Positions 1 to 6,335 are shown, counted from the stretch's first letter. The stretch: DNA of 11,458 bases from Oscillospiraceae bacterium (GCA_031282605.1 JAITDK010000041.1:1-11458); one strand, 5' to 3'. The notes: generated by a model not told the origin, from the sequence alone. Program-made: numbers and translations.

Positions 1-1653
1 TGCGAGGACTTCAAGCGATTTGGTCGGCCTCGGTTAGGGTTTCTCGTCAGCGCGGGCGCGGTGGATTCAATGGTCAATCATTACACCGCGACAAAAAGAC
101 CTCGCTCTGAGGACGCGTACGCGCCTGGCGGACAAGCGGGGCGTCGCCCTGACCGCGCGACAATCGTATACTGCAACCGCGTGCGCGAGGCGTTTCCGTC
201 CACGCGGCATAACAGAACGCCTATAATAATCGGCGGACTAGAGGCCTCGCTGCGCCGGTTCGCGCACTATGATTACTGGGACGACAAGGTTCGCGCGTCG
301 ATACTGGTCGACAGCGGCGCCGATCTGCTGTTGTTCGGGATGTGTGAGAAGTCGATAATCGACGCCGCGCGGTGGATTGAGTCCGGCTCCGACCGCGCGT
401 CTGTGCGAAATCTGCGCGGGGCGTGTTACCTTGACGACAATATTCCCGATGGTTACGCCGAGCTGCCGTCATTCGATCAGGTTCGCGGCGATAAGCGGGA
501 GTACGCGCGCGCGTTTCTCACTCAGATGAACGAGCAGGATCCAGTCAGGGGAAACCCGCTGGCTCAACGTCACGGCGCGGCGGGGAGAGGTCAGTCGCCA
601 ACACAAAAGACCGTCTGCCAGAATATTCCGCCGACTCCGCTCACCCGATCGGAATTGGACGCGGTGTACAACCTGCCGTTTACCCGCACGTGGCATCCTG
701 ACTATGACGATCAAGGGGGCGTACCCGCGCTGGAAGAGGTGCGATTCTCGATATCGGCTACGCGCGGATGCTTTGGCGCGTGCGCGTTCTGCGCGCTGAC
801 GTACCATCAGGGGAGGATTGTCACCTCGCGAAGCCCGCAGTCGATCACCCAGGAGGCGAGGAGGCTAACGACGCTGCCTGGGTTCAAGGGGTATATTCAC
901 GATGTCGGAGGCCCGACGGCCAACTTTCGCCGGCCGCCCTGCGAGCGTCAATTGACGCGCGGGGCGTGTAGGGAACGGCAGTGTCTGTTCCCGAAACCAT
1001 GCCCGCGGCTGAAGGCGGATCATCGTGAATTGGTAGAGATACTGCGGGATATCCGCGCGCTGCCGGGCGTTAAAAAGGTATTCATCCGTTCGGGGGTTCG
1101 GTTCGACTATTTGATGAAGGACAGCAATCCGGAGTTCCTGAACGAGCTGGTCGAGCACCATATCAGCGGGCAGCTGAAGGTCGCGCCGGAACACGCCGAC
1201 GCGTTCACGCTGGAATGCATGGGCAAGCCGGATATATCGGTATTCGACAAATTCAGCGAGCGTTATTATGACGCCAACGAACGGTTGGGCAAGCGGCAGT
1301 ATTTGGTGCCGTACTTCATATCGGGGCATCCGGGATGCGATCTGGCCGCGGCGGTGACGTTGGCCGAGTATATGCGGGATACCCATCTGTTTCCGGAGCA
1401 GGTGCAGGACTTCTATCCGACGCCGGGGACGCTGTCCACATGCATGTATCATACCGGGATGGATCCGCGCACCATGCAGCCCATCTACATTCCCAAGGAT
1501 AAGAGGGAAAAGGCGATGCAGCGCGCGCTGCTGCAGTATCGGCGTCCCGCGAACGCGCCGATGGTCAGGGAAGCGTTGCGCAAGGCTGGACGTAGTGACT
1601 TGATTGGGTTTGGGGCGAGGTGTTTGGTTAGGCCGGATAGGGCGAGGAGGTAG
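1..1653 (+). CDS. YgiQ family radical SAM protein (5' end outside the window)
   Basis: This is the 3' part of a large radical SAM protein of the YgiQ/UPF0313 family, whose substrate is not firmly established. The frame is open from base 1 (it begins CEDFKRFGRP) and the conserved family stretch LGFLVSAG lies before base 61, so the GTG at 61 is internal and the true start is upstream. 550 codons are present and roughly 60 N-terminal residues seem to be missing. The 4Fe-4S cluster motif CFGACAFC (CX3CX2C) is at window codons 257-264. A second Cys-rich patch follows at about codons 314-335 (CERQLTRGAC, then CLFPKPC), as in other family members. The C-terminal part with QLKVAPEH, YFISGHPGCD and QDFYPTPGT is typical of the family. 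The gene ends at TAG and converges on the sigma/anti-sigma operon. Family assignment is firm; reaction unknown. Confidence 0.93.
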   Translation, partial: CEDFKRFGRPRLGFLVSAGAVDSMVNHYTATKRPRSEDAYAPGGQAGRRPDRATIVYCNRVREAFPSTRHNRTPIIIGGLEASLRRFAHYDYWDDKVRASILVDSGADLLLFGMCEKSIIDAARWIESGSDRASVRNLRGACYLDDNIPDGYAELPSFDQVRGDKREYARAFLTQMNEQDPVRGNPLAQRHGAAGRGQSPTQKTVCQNIPPTPLTRSELDAVYNLPFTRTWHPDYDDQGGVPALEEVRFSISATRGCFGACAFCALTYHQGRIVTSRSPQSITQEARRLTTLPGFKGYIHDVGGPTANFRRPPCERQLTRGACRERQCLFPKPCPRLKADHRELVEILRDIRALPGVKKVFIRSGVRFDYLMKDSNPEFLNELVEHHISGQLKVAPEHADAFTLECMGKPDISVFDKFSERYYDANERLGKRQYLVPYFISGHPGCDLAAAVTLAEYMRDTHLFPEQVQDFYPTPGTLSTCMYHTGMDPRTMQPIYIPKDKREKAMQRALLQYRRPANAPMVREALRKAGRSDLIGFGARCLVRPDRARR

Positions 1654-1740
1654 TCTGCAGCTGCGGCGCCGTCTCTAACTGGGGATGGTGAGGGTTGGTG
1701 GTGCGGCATGAGTCGCAATCCCTGCAGCAGATATAGCGTA

Positions 1741-1772
1741 ACCAAAAGAGGGATGGCCGTTTGGCCATCCCC
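1741..1772 (-). terminator. Intrinsic terminator of the sigma/anti-sigma operon
   Basis: A perfect 9-bp stem (GGGATGGCC / GGCCATCCC, arms 1750-1758 and 1763-1771) has a 4-base loop. Read on the minus strand it is followed by TCTTTTGG, a short U-tract, and it lies 19 bases past the stop of the minus-strand gene. On the plus strand the downstream sequence is C/T-rich (CTTCCCTGTTT), so it may also weakly stop transcripts from the convergent ygiQ gene. Confidence 0.8.
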
Positions 1773-1789
1773 TTCCCTGTTTGCACTGA

Positions 1790-3250
1790 TTAACCGAACG
1801 CTTCCGGTTCTGGGAGCAGGTGATCAAACTCGCCGGGTTCATATTCACCGAACCAGTTGTTTGCAAAAAATTCATCATATTGCCGAACCGATTGGATTTC
1901 ACCGGTTTTGGCGTCAATGTAGACCGACCCGCCCCAGGGAATATCGCCCTTCCGGGCTAAATCATGCAAACGGAGCCGTTCCTCTGATTTGATGTTGAAG
2001 AAATATCCCACCCGCCATACTGGATGTTCGACGTCATACACGCGGTAAGAAATGGAAGGGTTGCCGTAGTAGGCAAGAATTTCCCCACTCCCGCCCAGTT
2101 GCCCCATCATTGCGGCGTTGGCGATGGCGAGCGCTTCCTCCTGCAGGATGCTGTCCGCGTCCGGAAGGGCGTATGGAATTTCAGTTATACCTAAAAACCC
2201 CCTGCCGGCCGCCTTCATCGGCTGAGCCCATTCCCTGGCAAACAACGCAAACCCTTCGACCGTAAAGAGGTTTATATCCGGGACGACGATGTCCGGGCGC
2301 ACATCCATTTTTATCGCTTTTTCTCTTCCCACTTGGCTGATATACTGCCAAGCTAGGAACCGTTCCGCGATGCCGACCATTTCTTCCGGGACGATCTCCG
2401 CTTCATCCGTTACATTGTCGTCGGTTCCCGTTACTTCGCCGTCAGCGGAAAGCCACACAAAATAGGCTTCCCCCGCAACGCCCGGCTCCGGCGGCTTTGT
2501 ATAGAATTCAAACAGCCATGCGCGGATCAGTGGATCGTCCTCCGTGTCCGCGTAGTCGTAAAACGCGACGGACAGCTTCAGCGCGTCGATATCTGCGTCG
2601 GAGAGACCATACGTATCCTTCAGCGCGCCGCGCGCGATTGCGGTCGCGTCGGATTCAGACAGGTCGCCTTCGCCCGGAACCAGGCTCTTTCCGTACCAAC
2701 GCTGATAGTACGGGTCGTAGGACGATTGCAGCTCACTGAGCTTGGCTTTGAGTTCCAGCGGCCAGAATTCGAACAATTCGCCAATCTCGGCTGAAATCAT
2801 GTCCCGTATTTCCAGCTTGCCTTGCCGTGGTTCTCCGAATTTTTCCGTGACAAGCTCCTCCGCGATGCGGCTTTTCTCCACTTCTGAAACCCCAGCGTCA
2901 TGGAGTTTGGTTACTTTGCCAGCGTCGAATACCGTGCCGTTCTCTATCAGCAGATCGATGAACGCGACCTTGTCCTCCGCGCTCCAGTCGATGAAGTAGC
3001 CGTCAGTATATTCTTTCTGCGCGACTGTGTCATAGTAGTTTTTCCAAACCGTCACTGCCAGCGCGGTCACCGCGACGAGCGCGAGAGCGATGGCCAGCAC
3101 AAGCGCGAGCGATAACTTCTTTTTCACAGGTTTCCCTCCTTCTATCCTCATCCAAACCTCATTCTTGTTGCGCTGCGTGAAGCGCACCCGCGACAGGCCG
3201 GTATCGATGGCTTCGCGGATGAACAGATCATCGTAAGGCAGTTTAGTCAT
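1790..3250 (-). CDS. Single-pass membrane protein, probable anti-sigma factor/sensor with PepSY-like repeats
   Basis: A 486-residue protein with a short basic cytoplasmic N-terminus (about residues 1-45), one transmembrane helix (about 46-69, after the KKK at 43-45) and a large outside domain. This is the layout of a membrane anti-sigma factor. The outside part has two related helical segments (about 84-103, FIDWSAEDK, and 160-179, FEFWPLELK). It also has two PepSY-like units (about 198-276 ending FVWLSADGEVTG, and 365-460 ending VYIDAKTGEI), each a helix with 'A.AIA' spacing followed by strands. The start is fixed by AGGAGG at 3258-3263, 7 bases before ATG. It overlaps the sigma gene stop by 8 bases (ATGACTAA), so the two are probably translationally coupled. 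The anti-sigma role is inferred from context and topology. The N-terminus is not a recognised zinc anti-sigma domain, since it lacks the HXXXCXXC motif. Confidence 0.8.
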   Translation of the reverse strand: MTKLPYDDLFIREAIDTGLSRVRFTQRNKNEVWMRIEGGKPVKKKLSLALVLAIALALVAVTALAVTVWKNYYDTVAQKEYTDGYFIDWSAEDKVAFIDLLIENGTVFDAGKVTKLHDAGVSEVEKSRIAEELVTEKFGEPRQGKLEIRDMISAEIGELFEFWPLELKAKLSELQSSYDPYYQRWYGKSLVPGEGDLSESDATAIARGALKDTYGLSDADIDALKLSVAFYDYADTEDDPLIRAWLFEFYTKPPEPGVAGEAYFVWLSADGEVTGTDDNVTDEAEIVPEEMVGIAERFLAWQYISQVGREKAIKMDVRPDIVVPDINLFTVEGFALFAREWAQPMKAAGRGFLGITEIPYALPDADSILQEEALAIANAAMMGQLGGSGEILAYYGNPSISYRVYDVEHPVWRVGYFFNIKSEERLRLHDLARKGDIPWGGSVYIDAKTGEIQSVRQYDEFFANNWFGEYEPGEFDHLLPEPEAFG

Positions 3251-3764
3251 CGCTATACCTCCTGTCCAGATTCGCGCGCAGCATACTGTGCGCGGCCTTC
3301 AGCCGACTGTAAACCGACGAGCGCGAGACGGACAGCGCCGCCGCGATCTCCTCCGCGCTCATGCCCTGATAATAGTGCAGCAGGACGACGACTCTGTACT
3401 TCTCAGGCAGCGACGACACCTCGGCCAGCAAGGGCGCGTCATAGCCGTCGGACGCGGTCATGTCGACGACCTGGTCAAGCGGGACGCTCTTGGCGCGCCT
3501 GCGAAACCACGCGCCACGCCGATAATCCTTGCATGTGTTGATGGCGATGCGCGACAACCACGCTTTTTCGCCTTGCCCCGCTGTCGGAGGCGCGCGGTCA
3601 AGCGCCTTGTACGCCTTCACGAACGAATCCTGCGCGGCGTCCTCGGCTAGCGCGCGATCTTTCAGATAAACACAGCACAGACGCAGCACTTGATCGCCAT
3701 AATCCTCCATAAGCCGCTCTATGATCAGCGCCTTATCGCCCACGGCGACATTCGCGGCAGTCAA
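3243..3764 (-). CDS. ECF-type RNA polymerase sigma factor
   Basis: A 173-residue sigma-70 family protein of the extracytoplasmic function (group 4) class, with only regions 2 and 4. Region 2 spans about residues 20-85 (DYGDQVLRLC, AEDAAQDSFVKAYKAL, AWLSRIAINTCKDYRR). Region 4 spans about 117-165 (SLPEKYRVVVLLHYYQGMSA, then the helix-turn-helix EEIAAALSVSRSSVYSRLKA). It should direct RNA polymerase to a small regulon when released by its partner, the membrane protein encoded immediately downstream. The start is a TTG: an in-frame TGA lies 18 bases upstream, AAGGGGG (3774-3780) sits 9 bases before it, and no ATG occurs until codon 19. The gap from tuf contains the tuf terminator, so the pair is a separate operon. 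Confidence 0.92.
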   Translation of the reverse strand: MTAANVAVGDKALIIERLMEDYGDQVLRLCCVYLKDRALAEDAAQDSFVKAYKALDRAPPTAGQGEKAWLSRIAINTCKDYRRGAWFRRRAKSVPLDQVVDMTASDGYDAPLLAEVSSLPEKYRVVVLLHYYQGMSAEEIAAALSVSRSSVYSRLKAAHSMLRANLDRRYSDD

Positions 3765-3773
3765 CCTCGAACA

Positions 3774-3780
3774 CCCCCTT
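3774..3780 (-). promoter_or_regulatory. Ribosome binding site that decides the TTG start of the sigma gene
   Basis: AAGGGGG on the minus strand lies 9 bases before the TTG at 3762-3764. With the upstream in-frame stop it leaves TTG as the only well-placed start. Confidence 0.65.
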
Positions 3781-3787
3781 CACTTTA

Positions 3788-3814
3788 TAAACGTAACGGC
3801 GCGGGATTTGTCCA
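3788..3814 (-). promoter_or_regulatory. Possible ECF-type promoter of the sigma operon
   Basis: On the minus strand TGGACA (3809-3814) is followed 15 bases later by CGTTTA (3788-3793). This resembles known ECF promoters such as those of SigW (TGAAAC, about 16 bases, CGTATA), which would fit self-activation. The predicted start point falls just before the ribosome binding site, so the leader would be very short. A housekeeping reading (TGGACA, 19 bases, TATAAA at 3784-3789) is possible but would place the start inside the ribosome binding site. Confidence 0.35.
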
Positions 3815-3835
3815 GCCTTTCGCAAAAAAAGCAAA

Positions 3836-3877
3836 AATAAAAAGTAAAATAAAAGAGACGCGGTTCCCCGCGCCCCT
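3836..3877 (-). terminator. Intrinsic terminator of tuf
   Basis: On the minus strand AGGGGCGCGG (3877-3868), a GGAA tetraloop and CCGCGTCTCT (3863-3854) form a 10-bp stem with two G-U pairs. A long U-rich tract (TTTATTTTACTTTTTATTTT) follows. The stem starts 24 bases beyond the tuf stop codon. Confidence 0.93.
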
Positions 3878-3901
3878 TAGATAAACCAACCTTAACTAAC
3901 C

Positions 3902-5119
3902 TTAGTCCGGCAGAACCTTCGTGACGACGCCGGAGCCTACCGTGCGGCCGCCTTCGCGTATAGCGAAGCGCAGGCCTTCCTCAATGGCTATGGGCGTGAT
4001 CAGCGAGCACTCCATGACTACGTTGTCGCCGGGCAGAACCATCTCGACGCCCTCGGGCAGTTTGATGTTCCCCGTTACGTCCGTCGTGCGGAAGTAGAAC
4101 TGCGGGCGATACCCATTGAAGAACGGGGTATGGCGACCGCCTTCCTCCTTGGTCAGCACGTAAACCTGACCTAGATAATGTACATGCGGATGGATTGTGC
4201 CGGGCTTGGCGAGCACCTGCCCGCGCTCGACTTCGTTGCGCTGAATGCCGCGCAGCAGCACGCCGATGTTGTCGCCGGCCTGAGCCTGATCCAACAGCTT
4301 CTTAAACATTTCAACGCCCGTGACGACCGTCGTGCGGCTCTTTTCCATAAGGCCGACGATCTCTACGGTATCGGATACCTTGACCACGCCGCGGTCTACG
4401 CGCCCGGTCGCGACTGTGCCTCTGCCGGTGATGGAGAACACGTCCTCAACGGACATCAGGAACGGCTTGTCGGTTTCGCGCTGAGGATCGGGGATATAGG
4501 TATCGACGGCTTCCATCAGCTCGAATATGCACTTGCACTCCGGCGAGTTCTTTACGTCGTCTCCGCCGTTTAGAACATAGTTCATCGCCTGAAGGGCGCT
4601 GCCGCGCACGATCGGGATATCGTCGCCCGGGAACGAGTATGCGCTGAGCAGTTCGCGGATCTCCATCTCCACCAGTTCGAGCAGCTCCGGATCGTCCAGC
4701 AGGTCTACCTTGTTCAGGAACACGATGATATAGTTTACGCCTACCTGATGGGCAAGCAGGATATGCTCGCGCGTCTGGGGCATTGGGCCGTCGGGAGCCG
4801 CTACTACGAGAATCGCGCCGTCCATCTGCGCCGCGCCGGTGATCATGTTCTTGACATAGTCGGCGTGGCCGGGGCAGTCTACGTGCGCGTAGTGGCGCTT
4901 GTCGGTCTGATATTCCACGTGCGCGGTGTTGATCGTTATGCCGCGCGCCTTCTCTTCGGGGGCCTTGTCAATTTCGTCATAGCGCATGACCTGCGCGTTG
5001 CCGAATTTCGCCAGCACCATCGTGATGGCGGCGGTGAGCGTGGTCTTGCCGTGGTCGACGTGGCCGATCGTACCGATGTTTACGTGCGGCTTCGTCCGTT
5101 CGAACTTTTGCTTCGCCAT
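3902..5119 (-). CDS. tuf: Translation elongation factor Tu
   Basis: EF-Tu is the GTPase that brings aminoacyl-tRNA to the ribosomal A site. All GTP-binding motifs are present: GHVDHGKT (19-26), RGITI (59-63), DCPGH (81-85), NKVD (136-139) and SALQA (174-178). The domain 2 and 3 hallmarks GRGTVATGRVDRG, GGRHTPFFNGYRPQFYFRTT and the C-terminal GGRTVGSGVVTKVL follow. At 405 residues it is slightly longer than most bacterial EF-Tu (about 394-400), with extra residues near 184-197 that include a CKC. Start: AAGGAGGAG (5126-5134) lies 6 bases before ATG. The gene lies downstream of tRNA-Gly on the same strand with no terminator between, and ends in a strong terminator. It is not next to rpsL, rpsG or fusA here. 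Whether it is the only tuf copy cannot be seen from this window. Confidence 0.98.
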   Translation of the reverse strand: MAKQKFERTKPHVNIGTIGHVDHGKTTLTAAITMVLAKFGNAQVMRYDEIDKAPEEKARGITINTAHVEYQTDKRHYAHVDCPGHADYVKNMITGAAQMDGAILVVAAPDGPMPQTREHILLAHQVGVNYIIVFLNKVDLLDDPELLELVEMEIRELLSAYSFPGDDIPIVRGSALQAMNYVLNGGDDVKNSPECKCIFELMEAVDTYIPDPQRETDKPFLMSVEDVFSITGRGTVATGRVDRGVVKVSDTVEIVGLMEKSRTTVVTGVEMFKKLLDQAQAGDNIGVLLRGIQRNEVERGQVLAKPGTIHPHVHYLGQVYVLTKEEGGRHTPFFNGYRPQFYFRTTDVTGNIKLPEGVEMVLPGDNVVMECSLITPIAIEEGLRFAIREGGRTVGSGVVTKVLPD

Positions 5120-5358
5120 GGGAATCTCCTCCTTACATTCTTGCGTCGATGCCGCACAGGCAGTCGATCGTCTTGCCGATGGATCAAGCTCCGCCCGTTA
5201 AGGAGCGGATTCTCACACTTCTGCGCCCGCGCATTCACACGTCTTTACCTCCTCCGCACCCTCGTATCCCGTTCCAAATCCCGGGGGAGGTTGGGAGGGG
5301 GTACGAGTTGAGCGCAACGAGGACGCGCAACGCAACTCCCGAAGGCGCGAATACGCCG
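5120..5358 (-). other. Structured leader between tRNA-Gly and tuf
   Basis: These 239 bases hold no clear second promoter and no hairpin with a U-tract, so tuf probably depends on the promoter upstream of the tRNA. Several foldable elements are visible. One is a 10-base inverted repeat (5261-5270 and 5298-5307; one C-A mismatch in the minus-strand RNA). A second hairpin (GAGTTG/CAACTC at 5305-5310 and 5333-5338, with inner GCGC pairs) shares bases 5305-5307 with the first. A third is a 7-bp bulged stem at 5190-5209. A very strong ribosome binding site not used by tuf lies at 5248-5255. The function is unknown. Confidence 0.5.
5184..5234 (-). CDS. Possible 16-residue leader peptide ahead of tuf
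   Basis: A very short reading frame in the tuf leader (MRGRRSVRIRSLTGGA), with five arginines in sixteen residues. GGAGGAGG (5248-5255) lies 13 bases before its ATG, which is far. The same site is ideally placed (7 bases) for a GTG at 5238-5240, which is immediately followed by TGA (5235-5237), giving a start-stop pair that abuts the ATG. The frame covers the bulged hairpin at 5190-5209, so translation could affect folding. It may be chance in GC-rich sequence; no recognised leader-peptide family. Confidence 0.25.
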   Translation of the reverse strand: MRGRRSVRIRSLTGGA

Positions 5359-5432
5359 TGGAGCGGGTGATGGGAATCGAACCCACATAACCAGCTTGGG
5401 AAGCTGGCACTCTACCACTGAGTTACACCCGC
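5359..5432 (-). tRNA. tRNA-Gly, anticodon CCC
   Basis: The minus strand folds into a full cloverleaf. The 7-bp acceptor stem is GCGGGTG/CACCCGC. The D arm is ACTC AGTGGTA GAGT, the anticodon arm CCAGC TTCCCAA GCTGG (anticodon CCC at 5398-5400), and the T arm GTGGG TTCGATT CCCAT. The discriminator is T and the CCA is encoded in the gene (5359-5361). It reads GGG glycine codons. The total is 74 bases with CCA. It lies about 29 bases after the likely transcription start and upstream of tuf on the same strand. Confidence 0.96.
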
Positions 5433-5467
5433 GCGAACATGGAAACCCGGTTCATCAGGCATTCAAC

Positions 5468-5496
5468 ATTGTACGTTCATTCGAGGGTTTTGTCAA
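5468..5496 (-). promoter_or_regulatory. Strong housekeeping promoter of tRNA-Gly and tuf
   Basis: On the minus strand a perfect -35 TTGACA (5491-5496) is separated by 17 bases from a near-perfect -10 TACAAT (5468-5473). Transcription should start near 5461, just ahead of the tRNA. This is the best sigma-A-type promoter in the window and fits a highly expressed tRNA/EF-Tu unit. Confidence 0.9.
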
Positions 5497-5551
5497 GTGG
5501 TTTCGGCGCTCCATGGGTAGTTTTTCCGAAGGACGCTGGAGTATGCGCGGC

Positions 5552-5572
5552 TTAAGGCTCTGCGCGCCTTAA
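5552..5572. repeat. Perfect inverted repeat in the divergent intergenic region
   Basis: TTAAGGC, seven bases (TCTGCGC), GCCTTAA: a perfect 7-bp repeat. GCGC on each side (5545-5548, 5577-5580) could extend the fold. No U-tract follows on either strand, so it is not a typical terminator. It lies between the tRNA/tuf promoter and the proposed mntA promoter and could be an operator; this is unproven. Confidence 0.4.
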
Positions 5573-5605
5573 TATTGCGCCATTGTCCGAAGCCGTAAAC
5601 CGCGC

Positions 5606-5634
5606 TGGTAGGACGGCTCGATCCGTGGTATACT
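5606..5634 (+). promoter_or_regulatory. Possible extended -10 promoter of the toxin-antitoxin pair
   Basis: TATACT at 5629-5634 is preceded by TGG, an extended -10 (TGN-TATACT). The -35 region 17 bases upstream (TGGTAG) is weak, as is usual with extended -10 promoters. TGGTATA (5626-5632) is repeated in inverse as TATACCA (5668-5674), bracketing the expected start of the transcript and possibly forming an operator. Confidence 0.45.
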
Positions 5635-5637
5635 AAC
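5625..5637 (+). repeat. Direct repeat copy 1, upstream of mntA
   Basis: GTGGTATACTAAC matches GTGATATACTAAC at 6332-6344 in 12 of 13 bases. Each copy is followed by TTATACCA (5667-5674 and 6348-6355). The two copies flank the toxin-antitoxin genes. Confidence 0.55.
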
Positions 5638-5679
5638 ACAATATAATGAACCGCGTGAGACATTGTTTATACCATCGTC

Positions 5680-5688
5680 AAGGAGGTG
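5680..5688 (+). promoter_or_regulatory. Ribosome binding site that decides the mntA start
   Basis: AAGGAGGTG lies 7 bases before the ATG at 5696. The in-frame ATG at 5663 lies upstream of this site and has no site of its own, so 5696 is chosen. Confidence 0.85.
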
Positions 5689-5695
5689 CGCCCGG

Positions 5696-5995
5696 ATGCC
5701 CCACAGCATTGACAGTATTCGCCGCCTGTGCGAACCTGTCGCGCGACAGTACGGCGTGAAAAAACTCGCGCTGTTTGGATCGTGTGCCGCCAACAGGCAG
5801 CGTTCGGACAGCGACGTTGACCTGTTGATGGATAAAGGCAGGATCACCGGACTGTGGGAGTACGCTGGTTTCGTCATGACGTTGGAGCAGGCGCTCGGCG
5901 CACACGTGGACGTTGTTACGTATGACTCCGTTGGCGACGCATTCATGGGTTTGCCCATCGGTGACGAGGTGGTGCTTTATGAAGATCAGGGATAA
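5696..5995 (+). CDS. mntA: MntA-type nucleotidyltransferase antitoxin
   Basis: A 99-residue minimal nucleotidyltransferase (MNT). The active-site motif GSX10DXD is exact: G28-S29, then ten residues, then D40 and D42, with a third acidic residue at D72 (HVDVV). In characterised MntA/HepT pairs such proteins act as the antitoxin, transferring AMP to a tyrosine of the HEPN toxin. The next gene is that partner, and its start overlaps this gene by 17 bases, the usual antitoxin-then-toxin layout with coupling. The start at 5696 rests on a strong ribosome binding site; a start at 5663 would add 11 residues. Family assignment is firm; activity in this strain is inferred from the intact motif. Confidence 0.93.
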   Translation: MPHSIDSIRRLCEPVARQYGVKKLALFGSCAANRQRSDSDVDLLMDKGRITGLWEYAGFVMTLEQALGAHVDVVTYDSVGDAFMGLPIGDEVVLYEDQG

Positions 5996-6335
5996 GGTTG
6001 TGCTGCAGAAGATCATTCGTTTTACTGACGAGATCGCGCATACATCTGAAGAGTATAGCTTAACACTGGAAAAGCTCAATACTATGATCACGCCGAAAAA
6101 CGCCATTGCCATGTGTGTGCTGCAAATCGGAGAATTGGCCGGTGTTTTGTCGGATGACGTTAAACAGAAATACCCAGGCGTTCCATGGCGGCTTATAAAG
6201 GCTACGCGCAATATCGCGGCGCATAATTATGGTGCCTTCGACCTGGCGCTTCTGTGGGAGACGACGACGCGTGACGTACCCGCTCTGAAGGCGTACTGCG
6301 AGCACATTCTGCTTGTTGAGCCTGTTGATGAGTGA
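5979..6335 (+). CDS. hepT: HepT-like HEPN toxin (DUF86 family), probable ribonuclease
   Basis: A 118-residue all-helical protein of the HEPN/DUF86 type. The catalytic motif RX4HXY is intact: R77, H82 and Y84 in RNIAAHNYG. In HepT toxins the R and H carry out RNA cleavage and the Y is the residue modified by MntA. PWRLIKATRN just before the motif is characteristic of the family. The ATG at 5979 has GAGGTGG 6 bases upstream and lies inside the end of mntA; longer readings in this frame would run deep into mntA and lack a site. The gene ends in TGA, which forms part of the promoter-like repeat ahead of ileS. No terminator separates it from ileS, so read-through into ileS is likely. Confidence 0.92.
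   Translation: MKIRDKVVLQKIIRFTDEIAHTSEEYSLTLEKLNTMITPKNAIAMCVLQIGELAGVLSDDVKQKYPGVPWRLIKATRNIAAHNYGAFDLALLWETTTRDVPALKAYCEHILLVEPVDE

Noticed and set aside
865..1452. 195-codon minus-strand frame within ygiQ
   Set aside because: Shadow of the ygiQ reading frame; no ribosome binding site or domain seen.
61..1653. GTG at 61 as the start of ygiQ
   Set aside because: The frame is open back to base 1 and encodes conserved family residues there, so the gene is cut by the window edge and the GTG is internal.
4748..5311. 187-codon plus-strand frame antisense to tuf
   Set aside because: It is the reverse of the highly conserved EF-Tu N-terminus and leader; composition is that of a shadow frame.
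5213..5410. 65-codon minus-strand frame running through the tRNA
   Set aside because: It overlaps the tRNA-Gly gene and the structured leader, and has no domain.
5663..5695. ATG at 5663 as the mntA start
   Set aside because: It lies upstream of the AAGGAGGTG site that is correctly spaced for ATG 5696.
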